Assembly: GCA_018830135.1 (NCBI GenBank)
Contig: JAHJTB010000411.1
Coordinates: 1 to 40,904, forward strand
Reading direction: 5' to 3'
Source of the DNA: Pseudomonadota bacterium
GTDB lineage: Bacteria > Desulfobacterota > Desulfarculia > Adiutricales > JAGVGV01
DNA length: 40,904 bases
Each line of letters opens with the position of its first letter. Within the stretch, counting starts at the first letter, position 1. Shown piece by piece: positions 8,525 through 16,688 of the stretch. A program made the position numbers and the translations under genes. The notes beneath the pieces were generated by a model that worked only from the letters and a program-made list of their open reading frames with translations, was not told where the DNA came from and ran no database searches.

Positions 8525-9151
8525 TTACCGGCCCAGGAAACGTTTGCACTGGCCCAGGCCGTCCATGGCGTCCTTGGTGAAGCCGTCGGCGCCGATGAAG
8601 GTTTTGACCGATTCATTGACCACACCGCCGCCGACGATGATCTTGAGGCCTTGGCGTCGGCCGTTGGCCTGGACGTCTTCGACCACCTTTTTCATGGGCT
8701 GAAAGGCCGTGGTCAGCAGGGCGCTGAAGGCCAGGATGTCGGGTTTGAGCTCTTCGACCGCGGCTACGAAGCGGTCCGGAGGCACGTCGACCCCCAGGTC
8801 GTGGACCTCGAAGCCGGCCCCCTTGGCCACGGTGCAGAAGATGTTCTTGCCGATGTCATGGATGTCGCCCTTGGGCGTGCCGATGACGATCCGGCCGATA
8901 TACTCGGTCGAGGCGGCCTCCATCTTCGGCTCCAGCAGGGCCATGGCCCGGGTGAACAGGTCGGCGGACATCATCAGCTCGCTGAGATAAAACTCGCCGC
9001 TTTCGAACTTGGACCCGACGATGGCCATGCCGGCCTGCAGTTCGCGGACGATCTCGATGGGCGGCACGCCGTCCTCGAGGCGTTTGTCGACCTCCCCCAT
9101 CACCTGGTCTTCTTCAAAGGCCGCCAGGGCCTCGGACAGATTCCTGGACAT
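8525..9151 (-). CDS. Corrinoid (B12-binding) methyltransferase carrier protein
   Basis: This 208-residue protein has the two-domain layout of MtaC/MtbC/MetH-type carriers. A helical cap domain (~1-85) precedes a Rossmann-like B12-binding domain (~86-208). The latter holds the lower-ligand motif GDIHDIGK (D96-x-H98-x-x-G101), SALLTT and the GGG loop, which bind cobalamin base-off/His-on. It shuttles a methyl group between two methyltransferases. GGAGG sits 8 nt before the ATG. The gene lies between the STAS-like gene (41-nt gap) and the URO-D-family methyltransferase (31-nt gap) in one leftward operon. Confidence 0.93.
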   Translation of the reverse strand: MSRNLSEALAAFEEDQVMGEVDKRLEDGVPPIEIVRELQAGMAIVGSKFESGEFYLSELMMSADLFTRAMALLEPKMEAASTEYIGRIVIGTPKGDIHDIGKNIFCTVAKGAGFEVHDLGVDVPPDRFVAAVEELKPDILAFSALLTTAFQPMKKVVEDVQANGRRQGLKIIVGGGVVNESVKTFIGADGFTKDAMDGLGQCKRFLGR

Positions 9152-9192
9152 GTTCCAACCTCCAGCGCTTGGCGTTCAGAATTCAGATCGAT

Positions 9193-9471
9193 TTATCCCT
9201 CCGGGGCGCCTCGGTCCCCGTTCATGATTTCGGCCTCGATGTATTCGGGCAGATCGACCAGGACGATCCGGGTCTGCATCTCCCTCAAGAACCGCTTGCC
9301 TTCCCAGCCGACATGGCTCAGATGGGTCAGATTGACGAAGACGCGCTTGTTCAAGGCCAGGTATTTGGCCAGAATGTCCTGAACCGGCCCCACGTCCCGG
9401 TCGCTCAAGCGGCCGTCGAGCCAGATGTAGATCGTGTCCGGGTCCAAATAGGATTCTCTGATTCGGAACAT
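9193..9471 (-). CDS. STAS-like domain protein
   Basis: About 92 residues if the ATG at 9471 is used. AGAGG lies upstream, and the protein then begins directly with the first strand (MFRIRES). An in-frame ATG at 9510 would add 13 residues but has no good ribosome site. The pattern IYIWLDGRLSD, then RVFVNLTHLSHVGWEGKRFLREM, matches the strand-helix plan of STAS/anti-anti-sigma folds. The usual phosphorylatable Ser of the D-S-[ST]-G loop is absent (HVGWEG). It is the first gene of the leftward corrinoid operon and lies opposite the sigma-54 activator, so a regulatory or scaffolding role with that activator is plausible but unproven. Confidence 0.65.
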   Translation of the reverse strand: MFRIRESYLDPDTIYIWLDGRLSDRDVGPVQDILAKYLALNKRVFVNLTHLSHVGWEGKRFLREMQTRIVLVDLPEYIEAEIMNGDRGAPEG

Positions 9472-9535
9472 GGCATCGTTCGCCTCTGGCTTGAGGGGAG
9501 CAAGTTTCATACCACAGGGGGGACTTCTGAGAATT

Positions 9536-9633
9536 ACCAATAAAAACGGAATAATATATGATTGGTTGCCTGGGATTTCCTCCAAGGGGGTTGAGAATGT
9601 AAAAATAATTTGTGACATTTCAACAATTTGGTT
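9536..9633. promoter_or_regulatory. AT-rich divergent control region with TTGGTT half-sites
   Basis: Between the STAS-like gene and the activator gene are ACCAAT (9536-9541), ATTGGTT (9561-9567) and AATTTGGTT (9625-9633). The 9-mer AATTTGGTT recurs exactly at 13032-13040, in the dyad upstream of the Liv promoter. The region also contains TATA-rich sequence (9551-9560). No consensus sigma-54 -24/-12 element was found here. The half-sites are candidates for autoregulation by the activator. Confidence 0.4.
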
Positions 9634-9700
9634 GACCGGGAAAGGAGGGCGGGCGTATGCTCCTGATTAAAAAAATGGCCTTTTGCAGCGGAGGGACCGG

Positions 9701-12700
9701 ATGCCGCGAACCGTCAAGACCTCGCTTCCGGAGGACTCGGACGAACGATTGCTGGCTCTGGCCGCCTTGTTCGAAGGGGAGTTTTGCATCGACTGGGTTC
9801 AGGCCTTGTCCGAGGCCCGGGCGTCCCGGATACTCAAGGCCTTCGATCGTTTCAGCCGGGAGGGGGTTCTGCGCAGGCATGACATCGGGATGTATTCCCT
9901 GGCCGATCCCAAAAGCCGGGGCCGGTTGCGGGCGGGACTTCCGTCCGACCGCTTGGAAGGGTATCATCGCCGGATCGCGGCCTTGTTCATGGACGAGTCC
10001 CCGGGCGACGAGGGCCTGTTTCGGGCGGCCCGGCAACTGCTGCGGATCGACAACGATCTGGAGGGCTGCCGGGTCCTGGGCCAGGCCGGGGACCAGTACC
10101 GGCGTAGCGGGCGGTCGGACGAGGCCCTGGCCTGCTATAACAAGGCCATAGAGGATCTCAGGAAATTAAAAGGCATCGAGGCGGATACGCTGTTCATCGA
10201 GACGGTGATCGGGTATTCAAAGGATCACCAGGCCATCCACTATTTAAAGCGGCTCATTTCGTATCTTCACGAGGCCCTGGAGCGGGCCGAGCGGTGGAAG
10301 AATCAAAGGCTTCAGGCTCTGGTCCTGATGCATCTGGCCTCGAACATCTACATCGGGCAAAACGCCGAGGCCGCCCAGGCCTACCTGGACCGGGGCTTTG
10401 CCCTGGCCCGGGACATCAACGACCCCAACGTGGAGCGGACGGTCATCACCGGGACGATCGTCAGCCATTTTTACTCCGGCCGGTACAAGGCCGCGGTCAA
10501 GATCTACGAAACCTTTGAGCCCCTGTTTGCCGAAAAATACCCGCTGCACCAGCTGTCCCTCCGCATGGGGGTCCTGATGGGTGTCTCCTACGCCTGCCTG
10601 GGCCAGATTTCCCAGGGCATGGGCCTCCTCGACGGGCTCCGGGTACACGCCTTGAAAATCCAGGACCACCATACTGCGGCCACGGCCGCGGCCGACATGG
10701 GCCTGGTACTCATGCTGACCAGCAGTTTCGACGAGGCCATCGAGCTGGTGAAGAAGGTTCTGGCCGAGTCGCCGGACAGCAACGAATTCGCCAAGTGTTT
10801 TTGTTCTTATTACCTGGCCTACTGCTTTTTCAGGAAAGGCGAACTTGAAACGTCCCGGCGTTACTTGGCCCGGGCCCTGAAAAAGAGCGATCAATACGAT
10901 TACGGGATCAAGTATCTGCCGTATTACATCGAGATCTGCCTGGCCGCCCAGCGGGGAGAATACCCAGCCCTGCCCGGCATGTCCCCGGAGGGTGACCTCC
11001 GGCAGATGACAACCGGAACCAATGTGGTCGCCGGAGGCGTGGCCCACCGTTGCCTGGCCATCCTGGCGGGTCGGGATCCGGCCGGCGAAGTCCGCTTCAA
11101 ACATCTGACCCGGTCTTTGGCCTTGCTCGAAGAGTCGGGACATGTCACGGAAATCGCCAAGACCCAACTGGAACTGGGGCGTCATTATCTGCTTTCGGGG
11201 GATACGGGCCGGGCCAGGGAACTGGTGGCTGCGGCAGTCAAGCCCCTCTATCCTATCGACCGGGGCCTGGTGCCCGAGGATTTGGAACACTTGGTCCGGG
11301 ACCTGCGCGTCGAGGACAACCTGCTGGAAGAGATCCTCAACCTCGGCCAGGAAGTCGTGGCCCTGCGGGACACCCAGGAAGTGGTCCAGCATATTTTTTC
11401 CACGGTCAACCGGATCACGGGCGCGGAACGGGGGGCCATTTTTCTGAAAACCGACGATCCGGGCTCAGTCCCCATCAAGTTGTGGGCGGCCAAAAATCTG
11501 ACCGCCGATGATGCGGCCCATCCTGAATTTTCGCCTTCGATCGAGATGATTGGGCGATCGGTCGATACGGGGCAAGCCGATATTCAAAATGTATCTCCGC
11601 CGCCCAATGGGGCCTCATTCTATAACGATACGATCAAATCGCGCATCTGCGTGCCCTTATCGCTGAGAGGCCGGACCATCGGGGTCCTGTACCACGACAA
11701 CCGGTTTTTCAAAAGCACGTTCAAGGAGCAGGACGTCAAGATACTGTCCTACTTCGCTTCCCTGGCCGCCATTGCCCTGGACAACGCCCAGGCCTACGAA
11801 GAAATCCGGCGCCTGAACCAGAGGCTCCAGGAAGAAAAGCAGTACCTGGAAGAACAGCAGCTCGAAAGCCTCCATCTCGACGATTTCGTCGCCGCCAGCC
11901 CGGCCATCAAGCATGTCCTGTCCATGGTCCAGCGGGTGGCCGAGACCGATTCCACGGTCCTGATCCTGGGCGAGACCGGGGCGGGCAAGGAAATGGTGGC
12001 CCGGGCCATCCACCAGCACAGCCCGCGCCGGGACAAGCCCTTCATCCGGGTCCATTGCAGCGCCTTCCCGGAAAGTCTGATTCCCAGCGAGTTGTTCGGA
12101 CACGAGCGGGGGGCGTTCACCGGTGCGGTGGAACGGCGGATCGGCCGCTTCGAACTGGCCGACGGAGGCACCATCTTTCTCGACGAAATCGGAGACATCC
12201 CCATGGGGGTCCAGGTCCGCCTGCTGCGAGTGCTCCAGACCAAGGAGTTCGAACGGGTCGGCGGCCGGGAAACCCTGCGCTCGGATTTCCGCCTCCTGGC
12301 GGCCACCAATCGAAACCTGGAAGAGGAGGTCGAGGCGGGCCGGTTCCGCTCCGACCTGTATTATCGTCTGAACGTATTTCCCATCCAGGTTCCTCCGCTC
12401 CGGGAACGACGGGAGGACATCGCCCCCCTGGCCGGCTATTTCCTGCGGGTCTATGCGGAAAAAACCGGCAAGTCCTTCAAGGGCATCCCGGAAAAGGAGA
12501 TGGCCCGGCTCCTGGCCTATCACTGGCCCGGCAACGTGCGCGAACTGGAAAACGTGATCGAACGGGGCGTCATCCTCAATGCCGGCGGCCTCTTTCTCAT
12601 TCCGGAACTGACTGCCGGGCCGTCCGACGCCCCGGCGGCCGGACTCGTCTCCCTCAAGGAAATGGAACGCCGCTTCATCATCGAGGCCCTCCAAAAGACG

Positions 12701-12832
12701 AACTGGAAGATCTACGGCCCGGGCGGCGCCGCGGAACTCCTGGACATCAACTACAGCACCCTGTACTCGAGGATGAAGAAACTGGGCATCCGCAAGCCCC
12801 GGAAGTCCACCGGGGATCGCTCCCGATCCTGA
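9701..12832 (+). CDS. Sigma-54-dependent activator with TPR, GAF, AAA+ and Fis-type HTH domains
   Basis: The product is 1043 residues from ATG 9701, which has GGAGGG at 9690-9695; the in-frame TTG at 9683 lacks one. A long helical TPR-like region spans ~110-520. A GAF sensor domain spans ~555-695 (RGAIFLK ... ICVPLSLRGRTIGVLYHDN). A coiled linker follows, then the AAA+ sigma-54 activation domain at ~730-955 with Walker A GETGAGKE (~756), GAFTGA (~804) and the Walker B region GGTIFLDEIGDIP. The C-terminal Fis-type helix-turn-helix is at ~985-1035. It has no receiver domain, so control is probably by ligand binding to GAF or by protein contact through the TPRs. Its position between the corrinoid operon and a sigma-54-promoted transporter operon suggests it serves one or both. 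Confidence 0.93.
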   Translation: MPRTVKTSLPEDSDERLLALAALFEGEFCIDWVQALSEARASRILKAFDRFSREGVLRRHDIGMYSLADPKSRGRLRAGLPSDRLEGYHRRIAALFMDESPGDEGLFRAARQLLRIDNDLEGCRVLGQAGDQYRRSGRSDEALACYNKAIEDLRKLKGIEADTLFIETVIGYSKDHQAIHYLKRLISYLHEALERAERWKNQRLQALVLMHLASNIYIGQNAEAAQAYLDRGFALARDINDPNVERTVITGTIVSHFYSGRYKAAVKIYETFEPLFAEKYPLHQLSLRMGVLMGVSYACLGQISQGMGLLDGLRVHALKIQDHHTAATAAADMGLVLMLTSSFDEAIELVKKVLAESPDSNEFAKCFCSYYLAYCFFRKGELETSRRYLARALKKSDQYDYGIKYLPYYIEICLAAQRGEYPALPGMSPEGDLRQMTTGTNVVAGGVAHRCLAILAGRDPAGEVRFKHLTRSLALLEESGHVTEIAKTQLELGRHYLLSGDTGRARELVAAAVKPLYPIDRGLVPEDLEHLVRDLRVEDNLLEEILNLGQEVVALRDTQEVVQHIFSTVNRITGAERGAIFLKTDDPGSVPIKLWAAKNLTADDAAHPEFSPSIEMIGRSVDTGQADIQNVSPPPNGASFYNDTIKSRICVPLSLRGRTIGVLYHDNRFFKSTFKEQDVKILSYFASLAAIALDNAQAYEEIRRLNQRLQEEKQYLEEQQLESLHLDDFVAASPAIKHVLSMVQRVAETDSTVLILGETGAGKEMVARAIHQHSPRRDKPFIRVHCSAFPESLIPSELFGHERGAFTGAVERRIGRFELADGGTIFLDEIGDIPMGVQVRLLRVLQTKEFERVGGRETLRSDFRLLAATNRNLEEEVEAGRFRSDLYYRLNVFPIQVPPLRERREDIAPLAGYFLRVYAEKTGKSFKGIPEKEMARLLAYHWPGNVRELENVIERGVILNAGGLFLIPELTAGPSDAPAAGLVSLKEMERRFIIEALQKTNWKIYGPGGAAELLDINYSTLYSRMKKLGIRKPRKSTGDRSRS

Positions 12833-12836
12833 GGCC

Positions 12837-12866
12837 GTGGCGGCAAGCGCTCAGGATTGCCGCCAC
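12837..12866 (+). terminator. Hairpin just after the activator gene
   Basis: GTGGCGGCAA (12837-12846) and TTGCCGCCAC (12857-12866) are perfect 10-bp arms around a 10-nt loop, starting 5 nt after the stop codon. There is no T-run. The remaining ~150 bp before the enhancer-like dyad hold no gene. They include a GC-rich stretch near 12920-12950 that looks like degenerate repeat sequence. Confidence 0.45.
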
Positions 12867-13033
12867 ACGCGCGAGCTTCCGCCTCGGGAGTCGTCAGGCT
12901 GCGTCTTTTGGCCCTCGCACTCCGGGAGGGGTTCGGGGTGAGGGCTTTTCGGGGTCCTTCGAAGACGAAGATGCCTTTCGGGCTTTTCTCAAGACCGTTC
13001 AGAGGCCTCATTGACGGTTCGTCTCGGCCCGAA

Positions 13034-13073
13034 TTTGGTTATATTTGAATAATAATATCCATATATCACCAAA
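13034..13073. promoter_or_regulatory. Dyad resembling an upstream activator sequence
   Basis: TTTGGTTATATTT (13034-13046) and ATATATCACCAAA (13061-13073) match as inverted repeats at 11 of 13 positions. The centre is about 115 bp upstream of the start site predicted from the sigma-54 promoter at 13144, the usual distance for an enhancer site. The left arm is part of the 9-mer AATTTGGTT shared with the control region of the activator gene. Confidence 0.55.
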
Positions 13074-13143
13074 CGATTGAGGGCCGCTCAAGGTCGTTTC
13101 TTGTAACAATATGATTTATCTATTCTAATCTTGCTTTCCCCTC

Positions 13144-13159
13144 TGGCACGCCCCTTGCT
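13144..13159 (+). promoter_or_regulatory. Sigma-54 (-24/-12) promoter of the Liv operon
   Basis: CTGGCACGCCCCTTGCT (13143-13159) fits the RpoN consensus TGGCACG-N4-TTGCW at every conserved position. GG is at 13145-13146 and GC at 13157-13158, the required 12-nt spacing. Transcription would begin near 13170, giving a leader of ~140 nt before the substrate-binding protein gene. A sigma-54 activator gene lies immediately upstream. Confidence 0.85.
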
Positions 13160-13309
13160 CCCCTAAAAAACGATCCAAATGACGGAAAAAACGGTTTCGG
13201 TCGGACGAATGGGAGCCGCCGGGCGTTGGGCCAGGGTTTTCGACCGGGCCGGGACCGGGTTGGAATGGACGGCCTCTGGGATCCCTTCAATACGACAAGG
13301 AGGAAATCG

Positions 13310-14611
13310 ATGAACAGACGAGGATGGATGGCCTTGATGGCCTGTCTGGCTTTGGCGGCGACCCTTTTTCTGGGCGGTCCGGCGGCGGCCGATCCGATCA
13401 GGATCGGCGTTCTGGGACCCATGACCCATGTTTCGGGCAAGCATATCATGAACGGCGTGTCCATGGCCCGGGACGAGATCAACCAGGCCGGGGGGGTGGC
13501 TGTCGGCAAAGACAAGCGCCTGATCGAACTGGTCCAGGTGGACACGAACGAGTTGCAGAGCGTGACCGACGCGGCTTCGGCCGCGGAACGGGCCATCACC
13601 GTGGACAAGGTGGATTTTTTGATGGGGAGTTGGCGGTCCGAGGCGGTTCTGGCCATGCAGGACGTGGCCATGGACTACAAGAAGGTCATGATCACCGAAG
13701 GGGCGCACATCGGCATTTCCAAGCGGGTCAAGGAGGACTACAACCGGTACAAGTACTGGTTCCGGGCCTACTACAACAGCACGGATCTGGTCAAGATTTT
13801 CTTCGCGACCCTGCCGCAGTTCCGGGACCTGGTCAAAAAGGAGTTGGGCGGGGACAAGCCCAAGGTGGCCATTGTGCTCGACAAGGCCGTCTGGATGGAC
13901 CCCCTGGTCAATGTCGCTCCAAAAATGATCGAGAAGCTGGGCTGCGAGGTGGTCGGGCTGTGGCGGCCGTCCATGGTGGCTACGGACATGAGCGCCGAAC
14001 TCCTGGCCATGAAAAGCAAGGGGGCGCAGATTATTTTTGTGATCAACTATGGCCCGTCCGGACTAATCTTGTGCAAACAGTGGGCCGAGTACAAGATTCC
14101 GGCCGTGCTCATGGGCACCATCGGCGAGGCCTCGTACTCCACTTTCTGGAAAAGCACAAACGGCACCGGCAACTACATTGGGACGTATGCGGTGATCGCC
14201 CGGGTCAAAATCACGGACAAGACCATCCCCTTTTGGGACAAGTACATCAAAACCTACGGATATTATCCCGACATTTTTGACACCTATTTCTATGACAACG
14301 TATATCGGCTCAAGACGGCCATCGAACAGGCCGGTTCTCTGGATGCCGACAAGATGGTCGCGGCCCTGGAAAAAGTAGTGTACGTGGGCGCGGCCGGCAC
14401 CTTTCTGTCCCTGGGCCTGGACACGCCCACACCGCATGACGTCCCCGTTGGGGCCAACGGTCTGCTAGGCGTGGGCTGCCAGTGGCAGGGCGGCGAGTAC
14501 AAGGTCATCTGGCCGCCGGCCGACGGGTCGTACGAGGGCATCAAGTACGAGGGCGTGGTCGATGCCCAGCTGCCGCCCTGGATGCTGGAGTACTGGAAGA
14601 ACAAGAAATAG
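13310..14611 (+). CDS. livJ: Branched-chain-type ABC transporter substrate-binding protein
   Basis: The product is 433 residues. ATG 13310 has a strong AAGGAGG (13297-13303) and starts a clean signal peptide (MALMACLALAATLFL ... AAADP). The mature part opens with IRIGVLGPMTHVSG and continues with GVSMARDEINQAGG, the Peripla_BP_6/LivJ-type fold. Such proteins capture a ligand in the periplasm and deliver it to the LivHM permease. The ligand cannot be told from sequence; relatives bind branched-chain amino acids, amides, urea or aromatic acids. The gene is first in a sigma-54-promoted operon. Confidence 0.92.
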   Translation: MNRRGWMALMACLALAATLFLGGPAAADPIRIGVLGPMTHVSGKHIMNGVSMARDEINQAGGVAVGKDKRLIELVQVDTNELQSVTDAASAAERAITVDKVDFLMGSWRSEAVLAMQDVAMDYKKVMITEGAHIGISKRVKEDYNRYKYWFRAYYNSTDLVKIFFATLPQFRDLVKKELGGDKPKVAIVLDKAVWMDPLVNVAPKMIEKLGCEVVGLWRPSMVATDMSAELLAMKSKGAQIIFVINYGPSGLILCKQWAEYKIPAVLMGTIGEASYSTFWKSTNGTGNYIGTYAVIARVKITDKTIPFWDKYIKTYGYYPDIFDTYFYDNVYRLKTAIEQAGSLDADKMVAALEKVVYVGAAGTFLSLGLDTPTPHDVPVGANGLLGVGCQWQGGEYKVIWPPADGSYEGIKYEGVVDAQLPPWMLEYWKNKK

Positions 14612-14625
14612 GGGTCATGGGACCG

Positions 14626-14688
14626 GCGCCCCCAGGCCGGGGGCGCATTCCATGAGAAATCCCGCTTGCCGGCCGGTTCCGGGCCGGC
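14626..14688 (+). promoter_or_regulatory. Two intergenic hairpins between livJ and livH
   Basis: GCGCCCCC (14626-14633) pairs with GGGGGCGC (14639-14646). GCCGGCC (14668-14674) pairs with GGCCGGC (14682-14688). Both are perfect stems in a 104-nt gap of an otherwise overlapping operon. Such hairpins commonly protect the binding-protein mRNA 3' end or partly terminate, so that more binding protein than permease is made. Confidence 0.55.
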
Positions 14689-14715
14689 AGACGGGGAGCC
14701 GTGAAGGGCGGAGGC

Positions 14716-15588
14716 ATGTTACCCATCATCTTGATCAAAGGGGCCATGATCGGGGCGGTCTACGCCTCGCTGGCCGTGGGGTTTTCCCTGGTTTTCGGGG
14801 TGGCCAAAATCATCAATCTGGCCCACACCGCCTTTTTCATGCTGGCCGCGTATGCCATGTACGTCATGGTCATGGTCTGGCACTGGCCCGTTTTGCCCGC
14901 GGTGGGACTCATGCTCCTGGGAATGTGCGTTCTGGCCATTCTGGTCTACCTCCTGCTGCTGGACCGCATCCGCGAGCATGAGGGCGCGGTGATTCTGGTC
15001 ACCGTGGCCCTGGCCGTGGCCTTCCAGGAAATCGTGCTCCTGATCTTCGAAAGCACGTTCCGCGCGGTGGGCCCGTTCCTTCACGGCATCGTGGAAATCC
15101 TCGGGGTGACGGTCCCGAGGCAGGAACTTCTGATTTTCGGCGTGACCATGGGCTGCCTGGCGGCCGTACTGCTGTTCCTGTACAAGACCCGCCTGGGCCT
15201 GGCCCTGCGGGTCACGGCCCAGGACCGCGAGACGGCCAACCTCATGGGCATCAACGTCAAGTGGGTCTGCCTGGTCAGCGTGGTCGTGGCCGTGACTCTG
15301 GCCGCCGTAGCCGGGGCCGTGGTTTCGCCGACCCTGACCATCGAGCCCTACATGTGGTCCCATCCGCTGGTCATGATGTTCGCCGCCGTGATCCTGGGCG
15401 GACTGGGCAGCGTCAAGGGCAGTTTCATCGGCGCCTTCATCCTGGGTTACACCGAGGTCCTGGTCGTCTTCCTGGTTCCGGCCGGGAGTTTCATCAAAGG
15501 GTCGGTGGCCATGGTCATCATGGTCGTCATTCTGCTGGTTCGTCCGGAGGGCCTGTACGGGGTGGTTTTCGAGGAAGAGAGATTATGA
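14716..15588 (+). CDS. livH: Branched-chain-type ABC transporter permease LivH
   Basis: The product is 290 residues from ATG 14716, with AAGGG and GGAGG upstream. An in-frame GTG at 14701 would add five residues. It is a hydrophobic multi-span permease of the BPD_transp_2 family. Visible signatures are the N-terminal ILIKGAMIGAVYASLAVGFSLVFG, the EAA-like LGLALRVTAQDRETANLMGIN and the C-terminal VRPEGLYG. It forms the inner-membrane channel with LivM. Its stop overlaps the LivM start (ATGA). Confidence 0.93.
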   Translation: MLPIILIKGAMIGAVYASLAVGFSLVFGVAKIINLAHTAFFMLAAYAMYVMVMVWHWPVLPAVGLMLLGMCVLAILVYLLLLDRIREHEGAVILVTVALAVAFQEIVLLIFESTFRAVGPFLHGIVEILGVTVPRQELLIFGVTMGCLAAVLLFLYKTRLGLALRVTAQDRETANLMGINVKWVCLVSVVVAVTLAAVAGAVVSPTLTIEPYMWSHPLVMMFAAVILGGLGSVKGSFIGAFILGYTEVLVVFLVPAGSFIKGSVAMVIMVVILLVRPEGLYGVVFEEERL

Positions 15589-16688
15589 GATTTTTCAGGC
15601 GTCAGTTCAGAAGAATCGGCCAGGAGGTCCTGGCCATTCCCGGCCGGGCCATCGCCTTCTTTTTCCTGATCGCGCTTTTCTTCGTGCCTCTGGCCACGCG
15701 CGATCCCTATTTCATGAAAATCCTTATCTTCATGAACATCTTCGCCATCTACGCCGCCAGCTGGGACGTGCTGGGCGGGTTCACCGGCCAGTTCTGCATG
15801 GGCCACGGGGCCTTTTTCGGCGTGGCCGCCTATACCTCGGGCATTCTGAACCTCAAGTTCGGACTGCCCGTCTGGGTATGCATTCCCTGCGGCGCGGTCA
15901 TGAGCGTCCTAGCCGGGCTGCTCATCGCCGTGCCTTCCCTCCGGCTTCGGGGCGTGTACTTCTCCCTGGTCAGCCTGGCCTTTCCCATTATCCTGACCGG
16001 CGTGGTCTACGCCTTTTCCGGAGTGACCGGCGGGGAGATGGGTCTTTCGGGCATTGCGGTCATCGCCCGGAACAAGGTGGCGCTCTACTACATCACCCTG
16101 GCGGTCATGATCCTGTGCGTGCTGGCCATGTGGAAGCTGACCGACGCCAGAAGCCGGGTCTTCCGTTTGGGCATCGTTCTGTTGGCCATTCACGAGGATG
16201 AAATCTCGGCCCGTTGCGTGGGCGTCAACACCATCCGGTACAAGCTCCTGGCTTTCAGCATCAGCGCCTTTTTCGCCGGCGTGGCCGGCGGGCTCTACGT
16301 CCACGTTCTGCGCATCGCCGGTCCGTCCACCCTGGACCTGATGTGGTCCTTCAACCCCATCATCTGGACCGCCTTCGGCGGCATGGGCACCATTGCCGGG
16401 TCCGTGGTCGGGGTCTTCATTCTCTATCCGGTCATGGAACTGCTGCGCTTCGTTCCGCAACTGCGGATGCTGATTTACTCCGGCATCATTATCGCCGTGA
16501 TCCTGCTCATGCCCGAAGGCATCGTCCACTGGGTCCGGGACAAGCTTGAAGAAGAATGCCCCCGGTGCAAACGGGTCAACGCGGCCTGGCGCCGGGCCTG
16601 CCGGGCCTGCGGGGCGCCGCTTCTCGGCCGGACCAAGGCGGGCATCCCTGAACACCAAGAAACCCGGGCGACTGAGGAGGCGGTCTGA
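15585..16688 (+). CDS. livM: Branched-chain-type ABC transporter permease LivM with C-terminal zinc ribbon
   Basis: The product is 367 residues. The membrane part has the LivM signatures SWDVLGGFTGQFCMGHGAFF, IHEDEISARCVGVN and the terminal LLMPEGI. After the last membrane span (~residue 310) there is an unusual cytoplasmic tail holding C325-P-R-C328 and C339-R-A-C342, a CxxC-N10-CxxC zinc-ribbon or rubredoxin-like knuckle, then ~25 polar residues. Ordinary LivM proteins end soon after the final span. The start codon overlaps livH by 4 nt and the stop overlaps the synthetase gene by 1 nt. Confidence 0.92.
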   Translation: MRFFRRQFRRIGQEVLAIPGRAIAFFFLIALFFVPLATRDPYFMKILIFMNIFAIYAASWDVLGGFTGQFCMGHGAFFGVAAYTSGILNLKFGLPVWVCIPCGAVMSVLAGLLIAVPSLRLRGVYFSLVSLAFPIILTGVVYAFSGVTGGEMGLSGIAVIARNKVALYYITLAVMILCVLAMWKLTDARSRVFRLGIVLLAIHEDEISARCVGVNTIRYKLLAFSISAFFAGVAGGLYVHVLRIAGPSTLDLMWSFNPIIWTAFGGMGTIAGSVVGVFILYPVMELLRFVPQLRMLIYSGIIIAVILLMPEGIVHWVRDKLEEECPRCKRVNAAWRRACRACGAPLLGRTKAGIPEHQETRATEEAV

